Positions 39,855 to 53,840 of a stretch of DNA of 64,000 bases are shown here, in pieces; position 1 is the stretch's first letter, and the number at the start of each line of letters is the position of its first letter. This DNA comes from Gordius sp. MW1 (taxonomy: Eukaryota > Nematomorpha > Gordioida > Gordea > Gordiidae). The notes beneath the pieces were generated by a model. The model did not search any database and was not told where the DNA came from. It saw only the letters and a program-made list of their open reading frames with translations. A program made the position numbers and the translations under genes. The stretch covers positions 12,914,537 through 12,978,536 of the forward strand of contig OZ038532.1 in assembly GCA_964036665.1 (NCBI GenBank). Reading direction: 5' to 3'.

Positions 39855-41040
39855 TATCATCCCAAGTAAAAATTTATCAGAATCTGTAAACTATTACTTT
39901 GAAATCATGATCGCATTGAGCCATTTTTAAAAATTAAGCACTCACGTTGCGCTACAACAAACTAATCGCAACAATAAAACGTTGTCTTTTGTCAAAATGA
40001 TAGTTCTCGCAGCTTAAAACCTCTTTTCGGAAGTAAATCGAGGATAATAGGTTTCTCAAATTGGCTTACTTTTATATATTTTTTCATGCTCTTTCACATA
40101 GAATCAAAAAAAATAAATATTTTTACCTCAAAATTTTTCACATATTTTTCTTTCAACCGTATGCATCCGATTAAAGTTGTCGTTTTCAGACGTGGTTTCC
40201 ATGATAAAAAGTAAAAATTTATCAGAATCAGAAAACTATTACTTTGAAATCATGATCGCATAGTGCATTTTTGAAAAATTAAGCACTCACGTTGCGATAC
40301 AACCAACTAATCGCAACAATAAAACGTTGTCTTTTGTCAAAATGATAGTTCTCGCAGCTTAAAACCTCTTTTCAGAAGTAAATCGAGGTTAATAGGATTC
40401 TCAAATTGGCTTACTTTTATATATTTTTTCATGCTCTTTCACATAGAATCGAAAAAAATAAATATTTTTACCTCAAAATACACATATTTTTCTCTGAACC
40501 GTATTCATCCGATGAAAGTTGTCGTTTTCAGACGTGGTTTCTATGATCCCAAGTAAAAATTTATCAGAATCTGAAAACTATTACTTTGAAATCATGATCG
40601 CTTAGTGCATTTTTGAAAAATTAAGCACTCACGTTGCGATACAACAAACTAATCGCAACAATAAAACGTTGTCTTTTGTCAAAATCATAGTTCTCGCAGC
40701 TTAAAACCTCTTTGCGGAAGTCAATCGAGGGTAATAGGATTCTCAAATTGGCTTACTTTTATATATTTTTTTACGCTCTTTCACATAGAATCGAAAAAAA
40801 TAAATATTTTTACCTCAAAATTTTTCACATATTTTTCTTTCAACCGTATGCATCCGATGAAAGTTGTCGTTTTCAGACGTGGTTTCTATCATCCCAAGTA
40901 AAAATTTATCAGAATCTGAAAACTATTACTTTGAAATCATGATCGCATAGAGCCATTTTCAAAAATTAAGCACTCACGTTGCGATACAACAAACTAATCG
41001 CAACAATTAAACGGTGTCTTATGTCAAAATGAATAGTTCT
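39855..41040. repeat. Long-range related block (partner near 57077-58262)
   Basis: Rare markers GCTACAACAAAC (39951/57173), ACAACCAACT, TTTTCAGAAG and AAAATACACATATT lie in the same order at a constant offset of 17222 bp, 50 monomers. Several single-base differences separate the two (TCAAAATCATAG against TCAAAATGATAG, TCAATCGAGG against TCAATTGAGG), so this copy event looks older than the 4134 and 1034 bp duplications. Confidence 0.65.
40028..40883. repeat. Duplicated block, 2758 bp offset, copy 2
   Basis: Partner of 37270-38125. It ends where TTCTATCATCCCAAG replaces TTCCATGATAAAAAG. GATCGCTTAGTGC near 40597 is a private change. Its right part is also included in the 1034 bp duplication that follows and resembles 57250-58105. 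Confidence 0.8.
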
Positions 41041-42329
41041 GGAAGCTTAAAACCTCTTTTCGGAAGTAAATCGAGGATAATAGGATTCTCAAATTGGCTT
41101 ACTTTTATATATTTTTTCATGCTCTTTCACATAGAATCGAAAAAAATTAATATTTTTAACTAAAAATTTTTCACATATTTTTCTCTGAACCGTATTCATC
41201 CGATGAAAGCTGTCGTTTTCAGACGTGGTTTCTATGATCCCAAGTAAAAATTTATCAGAATCTGAAAACTATTACTTTGAAATCATGATCGCATAAAGCC
41301 ATTTTCAAAAATTAAGCACTCACGTTGCGATACAACAAACTAATCGCAACAATTAAACGTTGTCTTATGTCAAAATGAATAGTTCCGGCAGCTTAAAACC
41401 TCTTTTCAGAAGTAAATCGAGGTTAATAGGATTCTCAAATTGGCTTACTTTTATATATTTTTTCATGCTCTTTCACATAGAATCGAAAAAAATAAATATT
41501 TTTACCTCAAAATACACATATTTTTCTCTGAACCGTATTCATCCGATGAAAGTTGTCGTTTTCAGACGTGGTTTCTATGATCCCAAGTAAAAATTTATCA
41601 GAATCTGAAAACTATTACTTTGAAATCATGATCGCATAGTGCATTTTTGAAAAATTAAGCACTCACGTTGCGATACAACAAACTAATCGCAACAACAAAA
41701 CGTTGTCTTTTGTCAAAATCATAGTTCTCGCAGCTTAAAACCTCTTTGCGGAAGTCAATCGAGGGTAATAGGATTCTCAAATTGGCTTACTTTTATATAT
41801 TTTTTTACGCTCTTTCACATAGAATCGAAAAAAATAAATATTTTTACCTCAAAATTTTTCACATATTTTTCTTTCAACCGTATGCATCCGATGAAAGTTG
41901 TCGTTTTCAGACGTGGTTTCTATCATCCCAAGTAAAAATTTATCAGAATCTGAAAACTATTACTTTGAAATCATGATCGCATAGAGCCATTTTCAAAAAT
42001 TAAGCACTCACGTTGCGATACAACAAACTAATCGCAACAATTAAACGGTGTCTTATGTCAAAATGAATAGTTCTGGAAGCTTAAAACCTCTTTTCGGAAG
42101 TAAATCGAGGATAATAGGATTCTCAAATTGGCTTACTTTTATATATTTTTTCATGCTCTTTCACATAGAATCGAAAAAAATTAATATTTTTAACTAAAAA
42201 TTTTTCACATATTTTTCTCTGAACCGTATTCATCCGATGAAAGCTGTCGTTTTCAGACGTGGTTTCTATGATCCCAAGTAAAAATTTATCAGAATCTGAA
42301 AACTATTACTTTGAAATCATGATCGCATA
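40365..42329. repeat. Three-monomer (1034 bp) tandem duplication
   Basis: 40365-41295 repeats at 41399-42329. Markers at 1034 bp spacing are TTCAGAAG (40371/41405), TCAAAATCATAG (40679/41713) and TTCTGGAAGC (ggaagc at 41041/42075). The copies include TTTTTAACTAAAAATT and GAAAGCTGTCG. Because the duplicated stretch is slightly shorter than the offset, the copies are not in perfect contact at the joint. Confidence 0.8.
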
Positions 42330-42766
42330 GAGCCATTTTCAAAAATTAAGCACTCACGTTGCGATACAACAAACTAATCGCAACAATTAAACGGTGTCTT
42401 ATGTCAAAATGAATAGTTCTGGAAGCTTAAAACCTCTTTTCGGAAGTAAATCGAGGATAATAGGATTCTCAAATTGGCTTACTTTTATATATTTTTTCAT
42501 GCTCTTTCACATAGAATCGAAAAAAATTAATATTTTTAACTAAAAATTTTTCACATATTTTTCTCTGAACCGTATTCATCCGATGAAAGCTGTCGTTTTC
42601 AGACGTGGTTTCTATGATCCCAAGTAAAAATTTATCAGAATCTGAAAACTATTACTTTGAAATCATGATCGCATAAAGCCATTTTCAAAAATTAAGCACT
42701 CACGTTGCGATACAACAAACTAATCGCAACAATTAAACGTTGTCTTATGTCAAAATGAATAGTTCC
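42043..42766. repeat. Single-monomer tandem duplication (346 bp)
   Basis: The monomer with TTCTGGAAGC, TTTTTAACTAAAAATT and GAAAGCTGTCG occurs twice in succession, with GGAAGC at 42075 and 42421. The visible differences are CATAGAGCC against CATAAAGCC and AAACGGTGTC against AAACGTTGTC. This makes the interval between flanking GTTCCGGCAGC monomers (41360 and 42740) four monomers. Confidence 0.8.
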
Positions 42767-43046
42767 GGCAGCTTAAAACCTCTTTTCAGAAGTAAATCGA
42801 GGTTAATAGGATTCTCAAATTGGCTTACTTTTATATATTTTTTCATGCTCTTTCACATAGAATCGAAAAAAATAAATATTTTTACCTCAAAATACACATA
42901 TTTTTCTCTGAACCGTATTCATCCGATGAAAGTTGTCGTTTTCAGACGTGGTTTCTATGATCCCAAGTAAAAATTTATCTGAATCATAAAACTTTTACTT
43001 TGAAATCATGATCACATAGTGCATTTTTGAAAAATTAAGCACTCAC

Positions 43047-46000
43047 GTTGCGATACAACAAACTAATCGCAACAATACAACGTTGTCTTTTGTCAAAATG
43101 ATAGTTCTCGCAGCTTAAAACCTCTTTGCGGAAGTCAATCGAGGGTAATAGGATTCTCAAATTGGCTTACTTTTATATTTTTTTACGCTCTTTCACATAG
43201 AATCGAAAAAAATAAATATTTTTACCTCAAAATTTTTCACATATTTTTCTTTCAACCGTATGCATCCGATGAAAGTTGTCGTTTTCAGACGTGGTTTCCA
43301 TGATAAAAAGTAAAAAATCAGAATCAGAAAACTATTACCTTGAAATCATGATCGCATAGTGCATTTTTGAAAAATTAAGCAATCACGTTGCGATACAACA
43401 AACTAATCGCAACAATAAATCGTTGTCTTTTGTCAAAATGATAGTTCTCGCAGCTTAAAACCTCTTATCGGAAGTAAATCGAGGATAATAGGATTCTCAA
43501 ATTGGCTTACTTTTATATATTTTTTCATGCTCTTTCACATAGAATCGAAAAAAATAAATGTTTTTACCTCAAAATTTTTCACATATTTTTCTTTCAACCG
43601 TATGCATCCGATGAAAGTTGTCGTTTTCAGACGTGGTTTCCATGATAAAAAGTAAAATTTTATCAGAATCAGAAAACTATTACTTTGAAATCATGATCGC
43701 ATAGAGCAGTTTTCAAAAATTAAGCACTAACGTTGCGATACAACAAACTAATCGCAACAATAAAACGTTGTCTTTTGTCAAAATGATAGTTCTCGCAGCT
43801 TAAAACCTCTTAGCGGAAGTAAATCGAGGATAATAGGATTCTCAAATTGGCTTACTTTTATATATTTTTTCATGCTCTTTCACATAGAATCGTAAAAAAT
43901 AAATATTATTACCTCAAAATTTTTCACATATTTTTCTTTCAACCGTATGCATCCGATGAAAGTTGTCGTTTTCAGACGTGGTTTCTATGATCCCAAGTAA
44001 AAATTTATCTGAATCAGAAAACTTTTACTTTGAAATCATGATCACATAGTGCATTTTTGAAAAATTAAGCACTCACGTTGCGATACAACAAACTAATCGC
44101 AACAATACAACGTTGTCTTTTGTCAAAATGATAGTTCTCGCAGCTTAAAACCTCTTTTCGGAAGTAAATCGAGGATAATAGGATTCTCAAATTGGCTTAC
44201 TTTTATATATTTTTTCATGCTCTTTTACATAAAATCGAAAAAAATAAATATTTTTACCTCAAAATTTTTCACATATTTTTCTTTCAATCGTATGCATCCG
44301 ATGAAAGTTGTCGTTTTCAGACGTGGTTTCTATGATCCCAAGTAAAAATTTATCAGAATCTAAAAACTATTACTTTAAAATCATGATCGCATAGAGCAGT
44401 TTTCAAAAATTAAGCACTAACGTTGCGATACAACAAACTAATCGCAACAATAAAACGTTGTCTTTTGTCAAAATGATAGTTCTCGCAGCTTAAAACCTCT
44501 TAGCGGAAGTAAATCGAGGATAATAGGATTCTCAAATTGGCTTACTTTTATATATTTTTTCATGCTCTTTCACATAGAATCGTAAAAAATAAATATTATT
44601 ACCTCAAAATTTTTCACATATTTTTCTTTCAACCGTATGCATCCGATGAAAGTTGTCGTTTTCAGACGTGGTTTCTATGATCCCAAGTAAAAATTTATCT
44701 GAATCAGAAAACTATTACCTTGAAATCATGATCGCATAGTGCATTTTTGAAAAATTAAGCACTCACGTTGCGATACAACAAACTAATCGCAACAATAAAT
44801 CGTTGTCTTTTGTCAAAATGATAGTTCTCGCAGCTTAAAACCTCTTTTCGGAAGTAAATCGAGGATAATAGGATTCTCAAATTGGCTTACTTTTATATAT
44901 TTTTTCATGCTCTTTCACATAAAATCGAAAAAAATAAATATTTTTACCTCAAAATTTTTCACATATTTTTCTTTCAATCGTATGCATCCGATGAAAGTTG
45001 TCGTTTTCAGACGTGGTTTCTATGATCCCAAGTAAAAATTTATCAGAATCTAAAAACTTTTACTTTGAAATCATGATCACATAGTGCATTTTTGAAAAAT
45101 TAGGCACTCACGTTGCGATACAACAAACTAATCGCAACAATAAAACGTTGTCTTTTGTCAAAATGATAGTTCTCGCAGCTTAAAACCTCTTATCGGAAGT
45201 AAATCGAGGATAATAGGATTCTCAAATTGGCTTACTTTTATATATTTTTTCATGCTCTTTCACATAGAATCGAAAAAAATAAATGTTTTTACCTCAAAAT
45301 TTTTCACATATTTTTCTTTCAACCGTATGCATCCGATGAAAGTTGTCGTTTTCAGACGTGGTTTCCATGATAAAAAGTAAAATTTTATCAGAATCAGAAA
45401 ACTATTACTTTGAAATCATGATCGCATAGTGCATTTTTGAAAAATTAAGCACTTTGTTGCGATACAACAAACTAATCGCATTAATAAAACGTTGTCTTTT
45501 GTCAAAATGATAGTTCTCGCAGCTTAAAACCTCTTAGCGGAAGTAAATCGAGGATAATAGGATTCTCAAATTGGCTTACTTTTATATATTTTTTCATGCT
45601 CTTTCACATAGAATCGAAAAAAATAAATATTTTTACCTCAAAATTTTTCACATATTTTTCTTTCAACCGTATGCATCCGATGAAAGTTGTCGTTTTCAGA
45701 CGTGGTTTCCATGATAAAAAGTAAAAAATCAGAATCAGAAAACTATTACCTTGAAATCATGATCGCATAGTGCATTTTTGAAAAATTAAGCACTCACGTT
45801 GCGATACAACAAACTAATCGCAACAATAAATCGTTGTCTTTTGTCAAAATGATAGTTCTCGCAGCTTAAAACCTCTTTTCGGAAGTAAATCGAGGATAAT
45901 AGGATTCTCAAATTGGCTTACTTTTATATATTTTTTCATGCTCTTTCACATAAAATCGAAAAAAATAAATATTTTTACCTCAAAATTTTTCACATATTTT

Positions 46001-49000
46001 TCTTTCAATCGTATGCATCCGATGAAAGTTGTCGTTTTCAGACGTGGTTTCTATGATCCCAAGTAAAAATTTATCAGAATCTAAAAACTATTACTTTAAA
46101 ATCATGATCGCATAGAGCAGTTTTCAAAAATTAAGCACTAACGTTGCGATACAACAAACTAATCGCAACAATAAAACGTTGTCTTTTGTCAAAATGATAG
46201 TTCTCGCAGCTTAAAACCTCTTAGCGGAAGTAAATCGAGGATAATAGGATTCTCAAATTGGCTTACTTTTATATATTTTTTCATGCTCTTTCACATAGAA
46301 TCGTAAAAAATAAATATTATTACCTCAAAATTTTTCACATATTTTTCTTTCAACCGTATGCATCCGATGAAAGTTGTCGTTTTCAGACGTGGTTTCTATG
46401 ATCCCAAGTAAAAATTTATCTGAATCAGAAAACTTTTACTTTGAAATCATGATCACATAGTGCATTTTTGAAAAATTAAGCACTCACGTTGCGATACAAC
46501 AAACTAATCGCAACAATACAACGTTGTCTTTTGTCAAAATGATAGTTCTCGCAGCTTAAAACCTCTTTGCGGAAGTCAATCGAGGGTAATAGGATTCTCA
46601 AATTGGCTTACTTTTATATTTTTTTACGCTCTTTCACATAGAATCGAAAAAAATAAATATTTTTACCTCAAAATTTTTCACATATTTTTCTTTCAACCGT
46701 ATGCATCCGATGAAAGTTGTCGTTTTCAGACGTGGTTTCCATGATAAAAAGTAAAAAATCAGAATCAGAAAACTATTACCTTGAAATCATGATCGCATAG
46801 TGCATTTTTGAAAAATTAAGCACTCACGTTGCGATACAACAAACTAATCGCAACAATAAATCGTTGTCTTTTGTCAAAATGATAGTTCTCGCAGCTTAAA
46901 ACCTCTTTTCGGAAGTAAATCGAGGATAATAGGATTCTCAAATTGGCTTACTTTTATATATTTTTTCATGCTCTTTCACATAAAATCGAAAAAAATAAAT
47001 ATTTTTACCTCAAAATTTTTCACATATTTTTCTTTCAATCGTATGCATCCGATGAAAGTTGTCGTTTTCAGACGTGGTTTCTATCATCCCAAGTAAAAAT
47101 TTATCAGAATCTGTAAACTATTACTTTGAAATCATGATCGCATAGAGCCATTTTCAAAAATTAAGCACTCACGTTGCGATACAACAAACTAATCGCAACA
47201 ATTAAACGTTGTCTTATGTCAAAATGAATAGTTCTGGCAGCTTAAAACCTCTTTTCATAAGTAAATCGAGGATAATAGGATTGTCAAATTGGCTTACTTT
47301 TATATATTTTTTCATGCTCTTTCACATAGAATCGAAAAAAATAAATATTTTTACCTCAAAATTTTTCACATATTTTTCTTTCAACCGTATGCATCCGATG
47401 AAAGTTGTCGTTTTCAGACGTGGTTTCCATGATAAAAAGTAAAAATTTATCAGAATCAGAAAACTATTACTTTGAATTCATGATCGCATAGTGCATTTTT
47501 GAAAAATTAAGCACTCACGTTGCGATACAACAAACTAATCGCAACAATACAACGTTGTCTTTTGTCAAAATGATAGTTCTCGCAGCTTAAAACCTCTTTG
47601 CGGAAGTCAATCGAGGGTAATAGGATTCTCAAATTGGCTTACTTTTATATTTTTTTACGCTCTTTCACATAGAATCGAAAAAAATAAATATTTTTACCTC
47701 AAAATTTTTCACATATTTTTCTTTCAACCGTATTCATCCGATGAAAGTTGTCGTTTTCAGACGTGGTTTCTATGATCCCAAGTAAAAATTTATCAGAATC
47801 TAAAAACTATTACTTTAAAATCATGATCGCATAGAGCAGTTTTCAAAAATTAAGCACTAACGTTGCGATACAACAAACTAATCGCAACAATAAAACGTTG
47901 TCTTTTGTCAAAATGATAGTTCTCGCAGCTTAAAACCTCTTAACGGAAGTAAATCGAGGATAATAGGATTCTCAAATTGGCTTACTTTTATATATTTTTT
48001 CATGCTCTTTCACATAGAATCGTAAAAAATAAATATTATTACCTCAAAATTTTTCACATATTTTTCTTTCAACCGTATGCATCCGATGAAAGTTGTCGTT
48101 TTCAGACGTGGTTTCTATGATCCCAAGTAAAAATTTATCTGAATCAGAAAACTTTTACTTTGAAATCATGATCACATAGTGCATTTTTGAAAAATTAAGC
48201 ACTCACGTTGCGATACAACAAACTAATCGCAACAATAAAACGTTGTCTTTTGTCAAAATGATAGTTCTCGCAGCTTAAAACCTCTTAGCGGAAGTCAATC
48301 GTGGGTAATAGGATTCTCAAATTGGCTTACTTTTATATATTTTTTTACGCTCTTTCACATAGAATCGAAAAAAATAAATATTTTTACCTCAAAATTTTTC
48401 ACATATTTTTCTTTGAACCGTATTCATCCGATGAAAGTTGTCGTTTTCAGACGTGGTTTCTATGATCCCAAGTAAAATTTTATCAGAATCTGAAAACTAT
48501 TACTTTGAAATCATGATCGCATAGAGCCATTTTCAAAAATTAAGCACTCACGTTGCGATACAACAAACTAATCGCAACAATAAAACGTTGTCTTATGTCA
48601 AAATGAATAGTTCTGGCAGCTTAAAACCTCTTTTCGGAAGTAAATCGAGGATAACAGGATTCTCAAATTGGCTTACTTTTATATATTTTTTCATGCTCTT
48701 TCACATAGAATCGAAAAAAATAAATATTTTTACCTCAAAATTTTTCACATATTTTTCTTTCAACCGTATGCATCCGATGAAAGTTGTCGTTTTCAGACGT
48801 GGTTTCCATGATAAAAAGTAAAAATTTATCAGAATCAGAAAACTATTACCTTGAAATCATGATCGCATAGTGCATTTTTGAAAAATTAAGCACTCACGTT
48901 GCGATACAACAAACTAATCGCAACAATAAAACGTTGTCTTTTGTCAAAATGATAGTTCTCGCAGCTTAAAACCTCTTAGCGGAAGTCAATCGTGGGTAAT

Positions 49001-51308
49001 AGGATTCTCAAATTGGCTTACTTTTATATATTTTTTTACGCTCTTTCACATAGAATCGAAAAAAATAAATATTTTTACCTCAAAATTTTTCACATATTTT
49101 TCTTTGAACCGTATTCATCCGATGAAAGTTGTCGTTTTCAGACGTGGTTTCTATGATCCCAAGTAAAATTTTATCAGAATCTGAAAACTATTACTTTGAA
49201 ATCATGAGCGCATAGAGCCATTTTCAAAAATTAAGCACTCACGTTGCGATACAACAAACTAATCGCAACAATAAAACGTTGTCTTATGTCAAAATGAATA
49301 GTTCTGGCAGCTTAAAACCTCTTTTCGGAAGTAAATCGAGGATAATAGGATTCTCAAATTGGCTTACTTTTATATATTTTTTCATGCTCTTTTACATAGA
49401 ATCGAAAAAAATAAATATTTTTACCTCAAAATTTTTCACATATTTTTCTTTCAACCGTATGCATCCGATGAAAGTTGTCGTTTTCAGACGTGGTTTCCAT
49501 GATAAAAAGTAAAAATTTATCAGAATCAGAAATCTATTACTTTGAAATCATGATCGCATAGTGCATTTTTGAAAAATTAAGCACTTTGTTGCGATACAAC
49601 AAACTAATCGCAACAATAAAACGTTGTCTTTTGTCAAAATGATAGTTCTCGCAGCTTAAAACCTCTTAGCGGAAGTAAATCGAGGATAATAGGATTCTCA
49701 AATTGGCTTACTTTTATATATTTTTTCATGCTCTTTCACATAGAATCGAAAAAAATAAATATTTTTACCTCAAAATTTTTCACATATTTTTCTTTCAACC
49801 GTATGCATCCGATGAAAGTTGTCGTTTTCAGACGTGGTTTCCATGATAAAAAGTAAAAATTTATCAGAATCAGAAAACTACTACCTTGAAATCATGATCG
49901 CATAGTGCATTTTTGAAAAATTAAGCACTCACGTTGCGATACAACAAACTAATCGCAACAATAAAACGTTGTCTTTTGTCAAAATGATAGTTCTCGCAGC
50001 TTAAAACCTCTTTTCGGAAGTAAATCGAGGATAATAGGATTCTCAAATTGGCTTACTTTTATATATTTTTTCATGCTCTTTCACATAGAATCGAAAAAAA
50101 TAAATATTTTTACCTCAAAATTTTTCACATATTTTTCTTTCAACCGTATGCATCCGATGAAAGTTGTCGTTTTCAGACGTGGTTTCCATGATAAAAAGTA
50201 AAATTTTATCAGAATCAGAAAACTATTACTTTGAAATCATGATCGCATAGTGCATTTTTGAAAAATTAAGCACTTTGTTGCGATACAACAAACTAATCGC
50301 AACAATAAAACGTTGTCTTTTGTCAAAATGATAGTTCTCGCAGCTTAAAACCTCTTTTCGGAAGTAAATCGAGGATAATAGGATTCTCAAATTGGCTTAC
50401 TTTTATATATTTTTTCATGCTCTTTCACATAAAATCGAAAAAAATAAATATTTTTACCTCAAAATTTTTCACATATTTTTCTTTCAACCGTATGCATCCG
50501 ATGAAAGTTGTCGTTTTCAGACGTGGTTTCCATGATAAAAAGTAAAAATTTATCAGAATCAGAAAACTATTACTTTGAAATCATGATCGCATAGTGCATT
50601 TTTGAAAAATTAAGCACTCACGTTGCGATACAACAAACTAATCGCAACAATACAACGTTGTCTTTTGTCAAAATGATAGTTCTCGCAGCTTAAAACCTCT
50701 TTGCGGAAGTCAATCGAGGGTAATAGGATTCTCAAATTGGCTTACTTTTATATTTTTTTACGCTCTTTCACATAGAATCGAAAAAAATAAATATTTTACC
50801 TCAAAATTTTTCACATATTTTTCTTTCAACCGTATTCATCCGATGAAAGTTGTCGTTTTCAGACGTGGTTTCTATGATCCCAAGTAAAAATTTATCAGAA
50901 TCTAAAAACTATTACTTTGAAATCATGATCGCATAGAGCAGTTTTCAAAAATTAAGCACTCACGTTGCGATACAACAAACTAATCGCAACAATAAAACGT
51001 TGTCTTTTGTCAAAATGATAGTTCTCGCAGCTTAAAACCTCTTAGCGGAAGTAAATCGAGGATAATACGATTCTCAAATTGGCTTACTTTTATATATTTT
51101 TTCATGCTCTTTCACATAGAATCGTAAAAAATAAATATTATTACCTCAAAATTTTTCACATATTTTTCTTTCAACCGTATGCATCCGATGAAAGTTGTCG
51201 TTTTCAGACGTGGTTTCCATGATAAAAAGTAAAAATTTATCAGAATCAGAAATCTATTACTTTGAAATCATGATCGCATAGTGCAGTTTTCAAATATTAA
51301 GCACTCAC
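43047..51308. repeat. Array block F: ATTATT and CATAAAATCG subfamilies
   Basis: This block has 24 monomers. One recurring type combines TCTTAGCGGAAG, ATCGTAAAAAATAAATATT followed by ATTACC, TTTATCTGAATCAG and often ATCACATAG. Another has CACATAAAATCGAAA. CAATAAATCGTTG occurs at 43420, 44800, 45831 and 46861 (the last two three monomers apart). A 3-bp deletion giving GTAAAAAATCAG recurs near 43313, 45721 and 46751. CAATCGTGGG at 48300 and 48990 marks a 690 bp dimer. No gene was seen. Confidence 0.85.
49735..51210. repeat. Duplicated block, 4479 bp offset, copy 1
   Basis: Matches 54214-55689, 13 monomers away. Shared rare markers are CTACTACCTTG (49878/54357), AAATATTTTACCTC lacking one T (50791/55270) and GATAATACGATTC (51061/55540). 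Upstream of this block the corresponding markers lie 4823 bp apart (14 monomers), so one monomer present near 49560-49900 is missing at the second locus. Confidence 0.8.
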
Positions 51309-53840
51309 GTTGCGATACAACAAACTAATCTTAACAATAAAACGTTGTCTTTTGTCAAAATGATAGTTCTCGCAGCTTAAAACCTCTTTTCGGAAGTAAA
51401 TCGAGGATAATAGGATTCTCAAATTGGCTTACTTTTATATATTTTTTCATGCTCTTTTACATAGAATCGAAAAAAATAAATATTTTTACCTCAAAATTTT
51501 TCACATATTTTTCTTTCAACCGTATGCATCCGATGAAAGTTGTCGTTTTCAGACGTGGTTTCCATGATAAAAAGTAAAAATTTATCAGAATCAGAAATCT
51601 ATTACTTTGAAATCATGATCGCATAGTGCATTTTTGAAAAATTAAGCACTTTGTTGCGATACAACAAACTAATCGCAACAATAAAACGTTGTCTTTTGTC
51701 AAAATGATAGTTCTCGCAGCTTAAAACCTCTTAGCGGAAGTAAATCGAGGATAATAGGATTCTCAAATTGGCTTACTTTTATATATTTTTTACGCTCTTT
51801 CACATAGAATCGAAAAAAATAAATATTTTTACCTCAAAATTTTTCACATATTTTTCTTTGAACCGTATTCATCCGATGAAAGTTGTCGTTTTCAGACGTG
51901 GTTTCTATGATCCCAAGTAAAATTTTATCAGAATCTGAAAACTATTACTTTGAAATCATGATCGCATAGAGCCATTTTCAAAAATTAAGCACTCACGTTG
52001 CGATACAACAAACTAATCGCAACAATAAAACGTTGTCTTATGTCAAAATGAATAGTTCTGGCAGCTTAAAACCTCTTTTCGGAAGTAAATGGAGGATAAT
52101 AGGATTCTCAAATTGGCTTACTTTTATATATTTTTTCATGCTCTTTCACATAGAATCGAAAAAAATAAATATTTTTACCTCAAAATTTTTCACATATTTT
52201 TCTTTCAACCGTATGCATCCGATGAAAGTTGTCGTTTTCAGACGTGGTTTCCATGATAAAAAGTAAAAATTTATCAGAATCAGAAATCTATTACTTTGAA
52301 ATCATGATCGCATAGTGCAGTTTTCAAATATTAAGCACTCACGTTGCGATACAACAAACTAATCTTAACAATAAAACGTTGTCTTTTGTCAAAATGATAG
52401 TTCTCGCAGCTTAAAACCTCTTTTCGGAAGTAAATCGAGGATAATAGGATTCTCAAATTGGCTTACTTTTATATATTTTTTCATGCTCTTTCACATAGAA
52501 TCGAAAAAAATAAATATTTTTACCTCAAAATTTTTCACATATTTTTCTTTCAACCGTATGCATCCGATGAAAGTTGTCGTTTTCAGACGTGGTTTCCATG
52601 ATAAAAAGTAAAAATTTATCAGAATCAGAAATCTATTACTTTGAAATCATGATCGCATAGTGCATTTTTGAAAAATTAAGCACTTTGTTGCGATACAACA
52701 AACTAATCGCAACAATAAAACGTTGTCTTTTGTCAAAATGATAGTTCTCGCAGCTTAAAACCTCTTAGCGGAAGTAAATCGAGGATAATAGGATTCTCAA
52801 ATTGGCTTACTTTTATATATTTTTTACGCTCTTTCACATAGAATCGAAAAAAATAAATATTTTTACCTCAAAATTTTTCACATATTTTTCTTTGAACCGT
52901 ATTCATCCGATGAAAGTTGTCGTTTTCAGACGTGGTTTCTATGATCCCAAGTAAAATTTTATCAGAATCTGAAAACTATTACTTTGAAATCATGATCGCA
53001 TAGAGCCATTTTCAAAAATTAAGCACTCACGTTGCGATACAACAAACTAATCGCAACAATAAAACGTTGTCTTATGTCAAAATGAATAGTTCTGGCAGCT
53101 TAAAACCTCTTTTCGGAAGTAAATGGAGGATAATAGGATTCTCAAATTGGCTTACTTTTATATATTTTTTCATGCTCTTTCACATAGAATCGAAAAAAAT
53201 AAATATTTTTACCTCAAAATTTTTCACATATTTTTCTTTCAACCGTATGCATCCGATGAAAGTTGTCGTTTTCAGACGTGGTTTCCATGATAAAAAGTAA
53301 AAATTTATCAGAATCAGAAATCTATTACTTTGAAATCATGATCGCATAGTGCAGTTTTCAAATATTAAGCACTCACGTTGCGATACAACAAACTAATCTT
53401 AACAATAAAACGTTGTCTTTTGTCAAAATGATAGTTCTCGCAGCTTAAAACCTCTTTTCGGAAGTAAATCGAGGATAATAGGATTCTCAAATTGGCTTAC
53501 TTTTATATATTTTTTCATGCTCTTTCACATAGAATCGAAAAAAATAAATATTTTTACCTCAAAATTTTTCACATATTTTTCTTTCAACCGTATGCATCCG
53601 ATGAAAGTTGTCGTTTTCAGACGTGGTTTCCATGATAAAAAGTAAAAATTTATCAGAATCAGAAATCTATTACTTTGAAATCATGATCGCATAGTGCATT
53701 TTTGAAAAATTAAGCACTTTGTTGCGATACAACAAACTAATCGCAACAATAAAACGTTGTCTTTTGTCAAAATGATAGTTCTCGCAGCTTAAAACCTCTT
53801 AGCGGAAGTAAATCGAGGATAATAGGATTCTCAAATTGGC
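51150..53840. repeat. Three-monomer (1034 bp) higher-order repeat, about 2.6 copies
   Basis: The variant CTTAACAATAAAACG (its ttaaca at 51331, 52365 and 53399) recurs at exactly 1034 bp, as do TTAGCGGAAGTAAATC followed by ATTTTTTACGC (near 51737/52771) and AAATGGAGGATAAT (near 52088/53122). The copies appear nearly identical; CTCTTTTACATAG in the first against CTCTTTCACATAG is one difference. Periodicity ends near 53840, where TTTCATGC replaces TTTACGC. Confidence 0.85.

Larger units (their letters stand above)
34081..43046. repeat. Array block E: new subfamilies and local duplications
   Basis: This block has 26 monomers. It introduces CACTTTGTTGCG junctions, AATTAAACGGTGTC, TCTTAGCGGAAG, CAATCGTGGGTAA, and a short type in which AAAATTTTTCACATATT is reduced by three bases to AAAATACACATATT (near 37720, 40477, 41511 and 42890). 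Duplications at 2758, 1034, 1380 and 346 bp are present. No gene or unrelated DNA was seen. Confidence 0.85.
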
